Shown: piece by piece, positions 39,109 through 50,287 of the stretch | Position numbering within the stretch: position 1 is the stretch's first letter | Layout: each line of letters starts with the position of its first letter | From: Cryptomeria japonica | Taxonomy: Eukaryota > Streptophyta > Pinopsida > Cupressales > Cupressaceae | Assembly: GCF_030272615.1 (NCBI RefSeq) | Contig: NC_081412.1 | Span: 670,992,852-671,052,851, forward strand | DNA: 60,000 nt | Reading direction: 5' to 3' | The notes under the pieces: generated by a model | What the model was told of the DNA's origin: nothing | The model's input: the letters and a program-made list of their open reading frames with translations, nothing else | Databases searched by the model: none | Translations under genes and position numbers: made by a program

Positions 39109-39860
39109 CTACTCATCCATTTCCTTGAGTAAATCTGGACCAATAATGATCCTATCCTCTAGTCTATCCCAGCTGATAGGTGTGCGACATTTTCGCCCAT
39201 AGAGTGCTTCAAAAGGTGCCATACCTAATGATGCATGAAAGGAGTTGTTATAAGCAAATTCAACTAAGGGCAAGTACTCCTCCCATTTGTACTGCTGATC
39301 CATGCAATACATTCTCAAAAGATCCTCCACTACCTGATTAACCCTTTCCATTTGGTCGTCAGTTTGAGGATGATATGCTGAGCTAAAATTTAGCCTTGTT
39401 CCCAATGCTGCATTCAATGTTGTCCAAAATTTGGAAGTCATCCTAGTATCCCTATTAGATATTATAGTTTCTGGAACTCCATGTAACCAAAAAATTTCTT
39501 GCACAAATTTCTTGGCAAGAACAAATGATCCATCTTTTAGATTTCCAGGTATGAAATGTGAAACTTTAGCCAACTTGTCCACCACTACTAAGATAGTGTC
39601 ATGCTTATTCTTACTCATTGGTAATCCTTGGATGAAATCCATACTGATTACCTGCCACTTGTATTCTGGTATAATATGTTGGAATAGAAGTCCTGCTAGA
39701 TGAACATGTTCATCTTTTACTCTTTGACATTCTAGACATTATGCTACATGCTCAACCACTTCTTTCCTGAGTTTAGGCCAGAAATACAATGTTTTCAAAT
39801 CAACTACCATCTTTGTTATTCTAGGGTGTCCTGAATAAGGTGTATTGTGCATCTCATGTA
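39109..39860 (-). pseudogene. gypsy integrase zinc and catalytic region
   Basis: The zinc-binding part starts with the His residues of [18 protein letters not shown], continues [16 protein letters not shown], then a stop (39,739), then CLECQRVK in frame. The core has the first catalytic Asp in VVVDKLAKVSHF. Next is IISNRDTRMTSKFW, where the family has SDRD, so the second catalytic Asp is Asn. The third residue, Glu, is present in PQTDDQMERVNQ. Integrase inserts the cDNA into the host chromosome. The Asp-to-Asn change alone should inactivate it. A further stop lies at 39,109. Confidence 0.93.
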
Positions 39861-40725
39861 CGATCAACTTCCTCAACTCTCCCCCTTCTAGTATGTACAT
39901 CCTTCCTTGGTATCTCAAAATACCCTCTGGTTCTATCTCATATCCATCATAGCGATGGTCTGAAGAGTCTCTTTCCAAGGCTTGTTTAACTCTTAAATAA
40001 TGTTCATCTTCGGAAAGATTCTGCAACACTTGTTGCTTCAAATTTGTCCTTGTTGTAACCATTGTAGATAGGTGTCTTCTTCTGCTGAGAGCATCAGCTA
40101 CTCTATTTTCCTTCCCTTGGATATATTCAATACCAAAGTCATACTCACTTAGAAATTCAAGCCACCTTCTCTGTCTTGCATTTAGGTTAGGTTGTGTAAA
40201 AATATACTTCAATCCTAAATGATCCGTTTTAAGCTCAAAAGGCTTCCCTAAAAGGTAATGCCTCCACATTTGTAATGCATTCACAATAGCTAGTAGTTCT
40301 AAGTCATGTGGAGAATAATTCATCTCATATTGCTTTAGCTTTCGTGATTCATATGCAACCACCTTTCCTTCTTGCATCAACACTGCTCCCACACCTTCAC
40401 CCGAGGCATCTGTAATTATTACAAAATGTCCGTTGGGATCTAGTATTGTTAATACTGGTGCTGTTGTCAATTTCTGCTTCAGGAGTTGAAATGATTCCTC
40501 ACATTTCTCAGTCCATTCAAATCTTTTTTCCTTTTTCTGAAGTGAGGTAATTGGTGCCACTATCCTGGAAAACCCTTCCACATATTTTCTATAATATCCA
40601 ACAAGTCCCATAAAACTTTGAACTTCTAAAACATTCTGGGGTGTTGGCCAATCTACTATTGCTTCTATCTTTGCAGGATCAACTGAAATTCCTTCGGCGG
40701 ATATGACATGACCTAAGTATTGCAC
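39861..40725 (-). pseudogene. gypsy RT thumb/connection and RNase H
   Basis: Starts [13 protein letters not shown], the usual end of the gypsy reverse transcriptase, and continues [18 protein letters not shown]. RNase H follows, with the catalytic Asp in [17 protein letters not shown], the Glu in [20 protein letters not shown] and the Asp in [11 protein letters not shown]. The terminal VADALSRR completes the domain. This 328-codon piece is the longest uninterrupted stretch of the element together with the one upstream. Confidence 0.95.
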
Positions 40726-40782
40726 CTTTTCCTAAAAGAAGGCACACTTAGAGAATTTCCCATAAAGTTTACGATCTCTCAA

Positions 40783-41280
40783 TCATTGCAAAACTATCCT
40801 CCTCAGGTGCTTCTTATGCTCTTGTTCATTCTTAGAATAGATCAACATGTCATCAATGAAGATTAAAACAAAGTCATCCAAGTATTCTCTAAAAATACTA
40901 TTCATGAGGTTCATGAATGCCGCTGGGGCATTAGTTAAACCAAATGGTACAACTATGAATTCATAGTGCCCATACCTTGTTCGAAATGCAGTCTTAGGAA
41001 TGTCTTCATCTTTAATCCTTAACTGGTGATATCCGGATCGAAGATCAATCTTGGAGAATATAGATGCACCTGTCATTTGATCAAATAATTCATCTATCCT
41101 TGGTAGAGGATATCTGTTTTTGATGGTTACTTTGTTCAACATCCTATAGTCAATGCATAACCTCAAAGTACCATCTTTCTTCTTTACAAAGATCACTGGT
41201 GCACCCCACGGGGATACGCTTGGTCTAATAAAATCTTTCCTAAGCAATTCTTGCAATTGAGCCTTAAGCTCATATAGTTC
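40783..41280 (-). pseudogene. gypsy reverse transcriptase
   Basis: Shows the family landmarks in order: [51 protein letters not shown] with a catalytic Asp, [20 protein letters not shown], and the FIDDMLIYS box with the other two catalytic Asp residues. It copies element RNA into DNA. The piece ends at a TGA at 40,783, where related elements have Arg. A second stop near 40,733 precedes the thumb region. Confidence 0.96.
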
Positions 41281-41904
41281 TATTGTTGTCATTCTATATG
41301 GAGCCTTAGATTGTAGCTCCTTTCCAGGTAAGAGTTCTATAGAAAAATCGAACTCTCTCTTAGGTGGTAACTTGGTAAGATCTTTTGGAAAGACATCTAG
41401 AAACTCTGCAAGGACAGGATAATCTGTAGGACTTTTCTCTACATTATTCAAATCATTAACCATGATGGAAATGATGGAACATCCTTTTCTTTGGGCCTTC
41501 TTGAGTTGCATTGCCGAAATGTATCTCAATTCAAGAGGACTTTGAGACTCAAAAATTTCAATGGAATTCCCAAAATCATCCATGCAACTAATGACCTTAT
41601 CTTCACAGTTCACTATGGCTTTATGTTCAGTCAACCAATTAATACCTAAGATCACATCATATGATCCTAGTGGTGCAACATAAAGGTTAACTTGGGTTTG
41701 GAAACTAAGAAGTTCTAATTCACTGCAAAATAGACAAGTATCTACCCTCTTTTCTGCTTGATTTCCATACTGAACCATCCATGAATTTGAAATATAACCA
41801 GGTTTAATAGATATTCTAGAAACTACTTGTGGATCAATTAAACATTCAGTAGCTCCCATATCTATTAAAATAGAAACTGTTTGTCCAAATAGCTTACCCG
41901 TAAT
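41281..41904 (-). pseudogene. gypsy aspartic protease and linker
   Basis: After a stop near 41,905, the frame reads [13 protein letters not shown] and then [18 protein letters not shown], the two halves of a retropepsin-type protease. The active site should be Asp-Thr/Ser-Gly; here it is Asp-Met-Gly, an ACG-to-ATG change. The flap and the ILG element are intact. A linker of about 90 codons with a [15 protein letters not shown] motif leads into the reverse transcriptase. The enzyme would be inactive. Confidence 0.88.
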
Positions 41905-43053
41905 CTAGATAGGTGCGGCTTGGAAATCAGCTTGACGATTGTCGACAACAGCGTGAATCTGATGTTGAGGGGCTCCCTGCTGATATGCTCCTCTCTGTGT
42001 TGGGGTACGTTGTGGACAATTGGAGGTGTAATGACTCCCTCCACAATTATAACACCCATCCCTAGGACCAGGATGGCGACTTGACCTTCCTCTGTCCATA
42101 TTCTGTCGAGCATTTGTGTTATTGTTTTCTTTCTTATTTCCATCCTGATTCGCTCTTCCTTTTTCCTGGGTGTTGGGTCCCCTCTTAAGATTTCTTATCT
42201 GTTGATTGTTGCTATTGTGGTTCCTTTGGAAATTTCTATTCCCAAAATTCAGTCGGTTGTTCTCATTCTTTCGGAGGTTCCCCAACTGCTGTAACTTCTG
42301 CTCTTGCTTAGTCACCTTTTCAAATACCTCCACCATAGTTAATGGATTATGGATATCCACCTCTGCTCCTATATGGGTTCTTAAACCCAAAATGAACTTC
42401 CAAATGCGAAACCTTTCATCCATCTAGTATTGCGGAACATACTTAAGGAGATTAGTAAATTTCTCCCAGTACTGTGTTACCGACATACTACCCTGAGTAA
42501 GGTTTTGAAATTCTATCATCTTCTTGTCAAAGAATAACTATGGAAGCCACCTTTTCCTGAAGGATTGTAAAAACAAATCCCAAGTGATCTCTCTTGGTTG
42601 TAGTTTCCTTTCTAACTTTTCATTGTCCCACCAAGTAGCAGCTTCACCAGACAACTGATAAGGAGCCCAAACTGCCTTGGTTTCATTTGACATGTTGCAG
42701 AGACCAAAATATTTCTCCATTTCAATTACCCATGCCTCTGCACCATTGCCAATTGTTTTTCCATCAAACTTTGGCAGGGCTATCCTTTTCAAATCCTTTG
42801 CCAGCTCTTCTTCTATTCTGGCTTGGTTGTCGGGTTGCTCGTCAACCCTTGGGGCTTCCTGTCGGACTTCTCCGACCCTTCGAACCTCTTGTTCAAGATC
42901 ATTCATCCTTGCACTTTGCTGATTGAGCAGATCAATAATTTGATCTAACCTTTCATTCCCATTACTTGACCCTGCCCTTGTGGTTCTTGAGGCCATTTCT
43001 ATTAATAATTCTGCAACAGGGAGATATTGATAATTCCTAGCGATAAGAGACAT
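41905..43053 (-). pseudogene. gypsy gag (capsid and nucleocapsid)
   Basis: Two same-frame pieces (42,538-43,053 and 41,905-42,423) joined by QYWEKFTNLLKYV-type sequence with stops at both edges. The likely start is MASRTTRAG at about 42,996, although an upstream ATG adds 19 codons. A coiled-coil-like stretch (LNQQSARMNDLEQEVRRVGE) precedes the retrotransposon gag domain (GNGAEAWVIEMEKYF, LSGEAATWWDN). A Gln/Asn/Arg-rich region precedes an intact zinc knuckle CYNCGGSHYTSNC. Gag forms the particle and packages RNA. Confidence 0.93.
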
Positions 43054-43409
43054 ATTTAAAATGTTACGTCTTTCGTAACTTCTATAATACTCCCTAACTT
43101 ATAGCCTTATAAAACAACTAGAGAGTTTTAATACTCCTATTGAATATTTAAGGAAAACAATATAAATTTAAAATATAACAATATCAAATAATTTCACTCT
43201 ACTTCATTCCAATTTACAATATAAGTTAGGTTCAAAGTATATATAGATATCATTAAGAAATACACAATTTTTAACTCAAAATACAATAGAAGACATCTTT
43301 ATTTGATAACAGAAGAGAATACATCTTTATTTTGATAATAGAAGGGAATACATCTTTATTCAGTAATAGAAGGAAAGACATGTTTATAGAAGTGTTGTAA
43401 CATGTTACA

Positions 43410-43805
43410 TCACTCATCGGGAGGAGTCAGGGGAGTGGATTCTTTCGACTCATTAGGACTTAATGGGGTATATCCTTTTGATTCAGTCTCACTTAGAGGG
43501 GTATAGCCCTCAGATTCATCATCACTTAGAGGAATATACTCCTCAGATTCTTCAGAACCGATCACTATTGGCCTGATAGGTGAATATTCCAACTCAGGCT
43601 CTTTTTCTTTTTTAGGGATATTCTTCTCAGTATGACATTCGATAGGGTCCTTTCCTATTACAACACTCTCTTCTAGGACTAGTTTTGCTTCAAAAGGGGC
43701 GTCATCCAAAACCGGCTTGATAGGTGATTGAGGATCCTTTTTAACCATCAGGTAATGGGCATACCCTGCTACTGACTTTCGAGTTGTTTGCTTGGTACGA
43801 ACCAT
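43410..43805 (-). CDS. Extra ORF with histone H3-tail-like N-terminus in the gypsy leader
   Basis: An uninterrupted 131-codon ORF starting about 80 bases inside the primer-binding site, upstream of gag and in a different frame from it. Residues 1-19 read MVRTKQTTRKSVAGYAHYL. After the initiator Met, ten of the first fifteen positions match histone H3, including R2, K4, R8, K9 and S10, while K14 is Tyr. The rest is unlike H3: a Pro/Glu linker, then about four acidic repeats of the form ES(K/E)GYTPLS, very rich in Ser, Glu, Pro and Thr. No catalytic or membrane motif is seen. It is free of stops whereas gag-pol has about eight. Possible roles are a histone mimic or simply an unusual gag leader protein; neither is proven. 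Confidence 0.7.
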   Translation of the reverse strand: MVRTKQTTRKSVAGYAHYLMVKKDPQSPIKPVLDDAPFEAKLVLEESVVIGKDPIECHTEKNIPKKEKEPELEYSPIRPIVIGSEESEEYIPLSDDESEGYTPLSETESKGYTPLSPNESKESTPLTPPDE

Positions 43806-43886
43806 TTCTATAATGTTTAAACAAAAAGCTATTAATTTCTAGATTTATCTTAGCAAAGTGACTCATATAGGTCCTAGTGTTATAAA

Positions 43887-43904
43887 ACTTGGCTCTAATA
43901 CCAA
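43887..43904 (-). other. Primer-binding site of the gypsy element
   Basis: The minus strand reads tggtattagagccaag two bases inside the 5' LTR, one change from the initiator tRNA-Met complement. Confidence 0.85.
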
Positions 43905-43906
43905 AA

Positions 43907-46628
43907 TGTAAAGACGTCAATCTAGAATCTAACCCTAAACTACTCTTTATTCATAAATAAACTTAAATTTCAATCTCTAAGCATATTTTATACAAGATAT
44001 AAGCAAACATCGAATATGGATATAAAAACATTCATAGATATATCATTATAATGCAAATGAATAATACAATTTCATACTTAGAAGTTCTTATTTCCTACTT
44101 AGGCTTCCAAATTGCCTTAAGAATATACAAGAAGATGCATTTGTCGATCTTTACTCTGAGTTGCTTCCTTCTATCTTTTGAACGCAAACGAGAACAAGAA
44201 TCAGGTGCTTTTTCTGCCCAACCTTGAAGCTTATGCTTCCCTAGAATTCTTGGTCAATGAATAATAGCCGACCCTGCACGAATTGGTTTAACCAAAGAAT
44301 TTGAAAGCAAGAGGGAATCTGGTGCATGCCTAGATAATATATGCATTTTCATTTTTTCTACTTCATTCTAAGAAATAAGCATTCGCTATCATACTAGGAT
44401 GTGGTAGAGAGCATAAATAAGGAATTTCCATCATTTTCTATGGATAATTCAAACAATAACTCGGCTGAGTATATGCCATGCATAGCAAAATAATAGTTGG
44501 AAAAAACAACTATTGTCCCTAAAAACATCCACATTCGGCACCCGTCCCGAAAGGTAAATTTTCTAACTCAAGCTTAACCCTAGCCTGATTCCCTCAAACA
44601 CAAATTCCATTGAGAATACAATCTTTCTTTTAAAACAAAAATAGAGATATCATTTTCCTTACTAATCATTACTTGTCTAATATATCTATCGAAGACAATC
44701 TTTCATATTTTGGAAAACGATAAACTTTCATAAGCATTAATTTTAAAATCAATCTTTCGACTAAATAAGGTACATGCAAAAGAAGGTGTTATACATGTAT
44801 GAAATTAATCTCATATATAACCAAAAGTACACAAACACATTCTTAAAATAGAATTAGAACTAATTATTTTTGGGCAAAATACGATATTAACAACATTTTT
44901 TCTCTAAATTCTTTTCTTCTATTCCACAATGGTTTACAAAGCATTTCAAATAAAATAATAATAATTGCTACCCATTTGGACGTACGTACCTATTATCTAA
45001 ACTTCCATTTCTATACATTTTATTCCAAATATAACAAATAAAAAAAACATAAACAAAGAATTCTAACCTCTTGAAAACTTAGAGTGGTTTGTAAGATTTC
45101 GACCTTGATGCTCTTTCGTCAAATAATTCCATGCCTTGATCGCAAGTCTTTCTCCAACTATTCCTATCTCTATATCAAACTATCTCTATCTCTTACTCTC
45201 TACAAAAATATCCAAATATCTTCTCCTCTCTTCTATTCTAACCTTCCCTTCAAGAAATTATTACTCCTCTCCTTGTGAAAATGAATGAACGAATGTGTGT
45301 GATTTCCTCTCGTCCTCCATCTCTATTTATTCACTTTTTCCCTACGTTTACTCCTTTATTATGGGCTCGTTTATCGTTATGAATTTGTCATCCTTGCTGC
45401 ATTATCGACAGGTCCAATAGTTAACTAGCCCTTCACTTTACATTTTACCAATTAAGCGATCTCTTTTGTTGACATGTCTTGGAGTGGTGGAAAGCGAAGT
45501 TATGTTTGCTGAAGTGATCGAGCTTGGTTCATGGAGAGTTGGTTGATCTTTTCCTCCCTCATCATGGAGTCTGCAGTTATAACTGATTTCTATGGCACTA
45601 CGTGCTCATTAACTTCCTTTCCCCGGGGATCATTAGCCATTTACAATGATTTTTCTGTGATCAAAGTGAAGTGATTTGCAGTACATGGGGTGTGGCTATC
45701 ATTTGGTTTAATGGTTTAGTCCATCATTTTTTCCTTATGCCACCAATCGGCTCTTAGTAGTAGTTGTTTTGAACTCCAAGTTGTTTGGCCACATGTATTT
45801 GTCGACTAGACTCTAAGCGGCCACCTTTTGGTCATGCGACATAGTTGTTTTCCAAACTAAATCCACCACCTTTAAAAATGTGATTATCTATAATTTACAA
45901 TGTAAATAATAAATATATAATTTACGTATATGGTATATAAATACATTTTAGGAATAGTCATTTTTATAGCTTATAACAATATTCATATTTAATTAATTTA
46001 CAATTTTGTCTAAAAATCTATATATACGAATATGTGTAATCGACAAAATCAAGTTGTCTATCTTCTATATAACAAATGAATAATCATTTTATATACTAGG
46101 TCATAGAATATACAAGTTTATAATCTATTCCTAATTTAAAAATATGTACAACTAAATGTAATTCTGGAAACAAAACATAATCGATAATTTCCACACAAAG
46201 AACATAAAATATAGAATCACTATATAATTCAATCATTAATCAATTTTTTATTTATTTTTCATTCTATATAGTTGAATTAACATAATATTTCATTCATAAA
46301 TGTAGAGATAAACATATATGCATATTTTCTCTAATGTGGTGTGTGAGATTCCCTTTTTCCATCGAAGTCATTTAGTTAAAAGCAATTCTACCTGATTTGT
46401 GTTCTCGCCTTTGACCTCCTTCACCTCATCCTGCATTACTTGCACTCAAAAGTTTATCAGTATTGACAAACCCAAAAGAATATTAAATGTCGAATTTCAT
46501 ATCAATTGCAGGAGTAAAAAGCATACTATATTTCCTCACACTAAATTATGAATGATCTAATCTATTTTAATCTCAAAATCTCATTAAATCTCTAAATTGC
46601 ACATTATTAAATAAAACAATTCGTGACA
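43907..46628 (-). repeat. 5' LTR of the gypsy element
   Basis: 2,722 bases, same ends as the 35,688 copy. Inspection of 430 bases gives about 18 differences. Confidence 0.97.
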
Positions 46629-47379
46629 ATTATCAAGGATTTAATGATATTTCTATAATTTCAATATTAGTAAATTATTTTTTATGGTTTCTATTTCTAT
46701 GATTTTTGCAACATGTCATTGAATTTCATTCTAATATTATTTTGAAACTCAAAAGAAAGTGTGAACACTAAGGCAAAGAGAATTGTGTTATGGAGTGATT
46801 AAAAAAATTAATATAATTGTTCCAACATATTTGAATAAGATAGAGGCTCACTAACTATCTTAATATTATTCAGAATGGGTAAAAACAAAAACAACAAATG
46901 GAAATCACTTATCGAACTAGGTGTCCAAGATATTCCAAACCAAGAAAATCATTTCTCAAGTGATGACCTTCAATGGACACCTATTGGAGTTGGTGGTCAA
47001 ATGGACTTATGTGCTGCAATCCCTCTTGAAAGGCTCCCTCACTTTGTCAAAGGAGAAGGTTTGTTGGATAGCACAGAGAGAAACTTTGTACGCAAGAAGC
47101 ATAGAGAGTCAAATTCAAATAATCCTACTGATCACACTACCAAGACATATTCAAGGTTTGCCTTAATTTAGTATAATAATTGAACATGTCACAATTTATA
47201 TTTTTCATTTATTATGTCAATTAATATATATTTTTTGGAAATTTATAAACAGTTATTGGTGTGCTTTTGGCCCCGAGGACAATAAAGAAAAAATTAGAAA
47301 AAAGAAAAGGATATGGAAGTTCATCCAAAAAAGGGGTTGTCAGGCTCATTTTCTTCTCAGGTTTATGTATGATAGACCA

Positions 47380-47750
47380 TGTTAGAGTAATTGGGTCTTT
47401 ACTTGATTAATTAAACAATATTTGTTTAATTCTTTAAGTTCCCAATTATCTTTTTATACTTAAGCTAACATTAGGTGCATATAATTAATTATTTTAATTA
47501 ATTATTATGTGCAAGCCTAGGGTTTTCCCTTTTTAGGGTTTCCTAACCTATTAGAGGTTATTTTTTATTTTCATTGTATTATCTTTTCACAATACTTTTT
47601 TGGTGAATTGGATCTCTCATCTTTTGAGAATACTTTTCTGTGTTTTTGTGTGTTCTTCAAATTTTGCTTCATTGCTTCTCCTTGTAATATGTTATTCGGC
47701 TTGTAGAAGATCTTCAGGCTACTCTAGGGTTGTATTTCTCAACTCCTATA
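47380..47750 (+). repeat. 5' LTR of the copia-type element
   Basis: 371 bases from tgttagagtaattggg to ctcaactcctata. Confidence 0.95.
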
Positions 47751-47762
47751 TGGTATCAGAGC
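47751..47762 (+). other. Primer-binding site
   Basis: tggtatcagagc, an exact initiator tRNA-Met complement, directly abuts the LTR and thereby fixes its TATA end. Confidence 0.93.
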
Positions 47763-48164
47763 TCAGATCTGCAGCTACCTGTTCCTATTTTTTGAGAATT
47801 TTGCATTTGAAGCAGATCTGGGGTTTCAGGCATTTTTTTTGTGTGCTTAGGGTTAAGGTTTCTTTTTTCTGAGCACTTTGGGCCTAAACGGACCTCACCA
47901 TCATGCTCAAAAGGCCCAAAAAACCCTATAGTCATATAAAATTTGTCCATTTTTGACCCCTGAGCATCTGGGTAATATTTTCTTTCTCCCAACCAGGCCA
48001 TACAGCCTTGGCACGCAAATCAAGAAAAAATTTGAAATTTTTTTTTTGCCTTTTTACAACATGCAGGCCAGATTGTGTTTTTGATTTTTGAAAAAAAAAA
48101 TCACACAAAAAAATAAAAAATCAACTAGCAAATTGGAAAAGGCAAAAAAAAAATTTTTTTTTTG

Positions 48165-48540
48165 ATGTGTTTTGGGCACCGGACCTGACTGTCAGGCGTC
48201 GTACGGTGCCTGCAGACACGTCAGGCTGGTCCCACAGGCCCCGCCAGATGCAAACTCTGGTGATGGAACCCCCACCAGCGACGGAAGCTCCCACCGGCCC
48301 CAGCCCCCCACTGGCTCTGGCAACCCTTGCTCCGGCAGCCGCCGCTCCGACCTCCACCCATCGGCAGCCCCCGCTCCGCTCAGCTGGGCCGCGCCACCTC
48401 CGCCCAACCCCTACTTCACTCCACTCGAGCTCCACTCCGCCTGGCAAGCGCTCTGCTAAGTCCGGGATGCAACACCTCTGCCCAGCCGAAGCCCCTCCTC
48501 CGCCCGGACCCCCACCAGCTCCTCCTCTCTAGTCTTTTTG
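48165..48540 (+). other. GC-rich, proline-coding patch in the retroelement leader
   Basis: About 375 bases of very GC-rich DNA within an AT-rich leader. One frame (48,167-48,532) is open for 121 codons and rich in Pro, Ala, Ser and Thr (PPPATEAPTGPSPPLALATL). The two other plus frames and the minus strand are also open, as expected from GC-rich DNA, so coding is doubtful. It may be a captured host fragment or a structured leader. The rest of the leader (47,763-49,078) has poly-T runs and no gene. Confidence 0.5.
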
Positions 48541-49078
48541 AGAGGGGGTTGGTTTTTTTGGCCTAGATTGTGCATCCGGAGTTAGATTTTGGCGAACGAA
48601 TAGGTGTTGGAAAGGTGATTCTGAGTTGGACCTCATGGTGGTAGATTTTTTTCTTGAGTCTGTTGTTTGACTTTGTTTTTTCCTAGTCAAAGTTGGGCTT
48701 CCTTTTTGCACTTCCGGGGCCATAAAATGGGCAAACGAACTCCATTTTTCAAAAATGAATAGGCGTTGGAAAGCTCTTAGCATTCTCTATTTAGATTTGT
48801 GATCTTTTTTTCCAAAATTTTCACCAAGTACATGAGATATCAGTTTGAAGTTTTTTTTCTTATGCACTACTTCCTTCTCATTACTATGTACTAGGGTTTG
48901 GGTTTCTATATTGTGGGGGCGTGTTTTTTTCTCGCTTTCTGTCATTTATATCAGAAATCAAGAAAACCTCTACTCTTAAAACAAACAAACCATTCTGCAT
49001 CTTCTGTCTATTATGAAAGATCACATAATAAAAACAACCAACAAGCAAGTGCAGGTGTAGAGTTTTTTCTTTGTTCTA

Positions 49079-49810
49079 ATGGCAGATCCTTCAGTTGAGT
49101 TATTGACTTCACACAACTATCACACTTGGAAGCCCCACATCATGAGGCTTCTCAGGTCACGAGGGTTGTGGGCTTCTTTGGATGAGGTTCAGCCAGACCT
49201 GCAACATCCTTATGAGATTCTTATGCACCCGAACAAGCTGGATGAGGCCATGGGTTTGATCTCTTTGTATGCCTTCGACAGTCTTCTATTTCACCTTGAT
49301 GAGTTGCTTACTCCTCGGGATATGTGGTTGAAGTTTGATTCTCTCTTTGGGAGGGTCAATGAGATTTGGGCATTACAGATTGAGGCAGAGTTGACTTCTT
49401 TGTTACCTGATTCCTTTCCCACTATTGAGGATTTTTTGAACAAATTCAAGACTACTAGATCTGTTCTTCAGGGATGTGGAAAGAACAAGACTGATACAGA
49501 GTGAATTCATTTGATTCTTTCGAAGCTTCGGGGTCACTTTTAGTTTTTTGCCTCTGCTTTCTACTCCACCATGGATGGCTTGGGTACTAGTTTTACCATG
49601 CCTACCTTTGATGTCTTTTGTGAGTGATTGTCTCATGAGTAGTCTCATCTTTCTCAGCTAGATACACTCTTAGGCTCCAAGAACAAAGCATTGGTTGCTC
49701 AGTCCTCTAAGGAGAAGGAGAAACAGAAGCAGAAACTGAAGCCAAAGAAGCCTTCTGCAGGTAGTGAGAATTCCTCCAAGCCTGCTCCTAAGTCTGATTC
49801 AAAACCACCA
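49079..49810 (+). pseudogene. copia-type gag with internal stops
   Basis: Starts MADPSVELLTSHNYHTWKPH, a copia gag N-terminus (the YHTWK motif is typical). It is open for 141 codons through LTPRDMWLKFDSLFG and FLNKFKTTRSVLQG. Beyond the TGA at 49,502 the same frame continues as gag (HLILSKLRGHF, YSTMDGLGTSF, SQLDTLLGSKNKAL) with three further stops, then a Lys-rich tail. All four stops are TGA or TAG where CGA or CAG would restore the expected Arg or Gln. The frame is cut at 49,811 by the inverted LTR, before any zinc knuckle. Confidence 0.85.
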
Positions 49811-50287
49811 TATAGGAGTTGAGAAATACAACCCCATAGTAGCCTGAAGATCTTCTGCAAGCCGAATAACCTGTTACAAGGAGAAGCAATGAAGCAAAAT
49901 CTGAAGAACACACAAAAACACAGAAAATTATTCTCAAAAGATGAGAGCTCCAATTCACCAAAAAAGTATTGTGAAAAGATAATACAATGAAAAGAAAAAA
50001 TAACCTCTAATAGGTTAAGAAAACCTAAAAAGGGAAAACCCTAGGCTTGCACATAATAATTAATTAAAATAATTAATTATATGCACCTAATGTTAGCTTA
50101 AGTGTAAAAAGATAATTGGGAACTTAAAGAATTAAACAAATATTGTTTAATTAATCAAGTAAAGACCCAATTACTCTTACACCCCCCCTTAAGCTAGACT
50201 TAGGGAGAAGCTAAAACCTAGAACAACAACTGAAAGCATGAAAGATGGGTCCTGGCAATAAGGCCTAATCAGGTACCCAAATACACA
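49811..50287 (-). repeat. Inverted LTR plus 3' untranslated segment inside the element
   Basis: 49,811-50,181 is a complete 371-base LTR in reverse orientation. It is followed by the reverse complement of the polypurine tract and of the 3' region at about 50,671-50,785 (ttagcttctccctaagtcta on the other strand). Similarity stops near 50,287. It shares the longer LTR form with the 5' LTR rather than the 349-base 3' LTR. Confidence 0.9.

Larger units (their letters stand above)
35688..46628 (-). mobile_element. Ty3/gypsy retrotransposon with 2.7 kb LTRs, chromovirus-like
   Basis: Direct LTRs (35,688-38,405 and 43,907-46,628) with TG...CA ends are flanked by exact attat target duplications (35,683-35,687 and 46,629-46,633). 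The interior on the minus strand runs primer site, extra ORF, gag, protease, reverse transcriptase, RNase H, integrase, chromodomain-like tail, which is the gypsy order. The gag-pol from 43,053 to about 38,620 stays in a single reading frame with about eight in-frame stops and no frameshift. The LTRs differ by a few percent, so the insertion is old. It interrupts the second copy of a tandem duplication inside the MULE. Confidence 0.97.

Noticed and set aside
42677-42926. Plus-strand ORFs opposite gypsy gag
   Set aside because: Shadow frames of the minus-strand gag.
47751-47762. tRNA-Met-like sequence as a tRNA gene
   Set aside because: Only the 12-base primer-site complement is present, no cloverleaf; the same holds at 10,438, 22,618 and 43,887.
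48121-48447. Minus-strand Gly/Ala-rich ORF over the GC-rich patch
   Set aside because: All frames are open in this GC-rich stretch; no evidence favours this strand.
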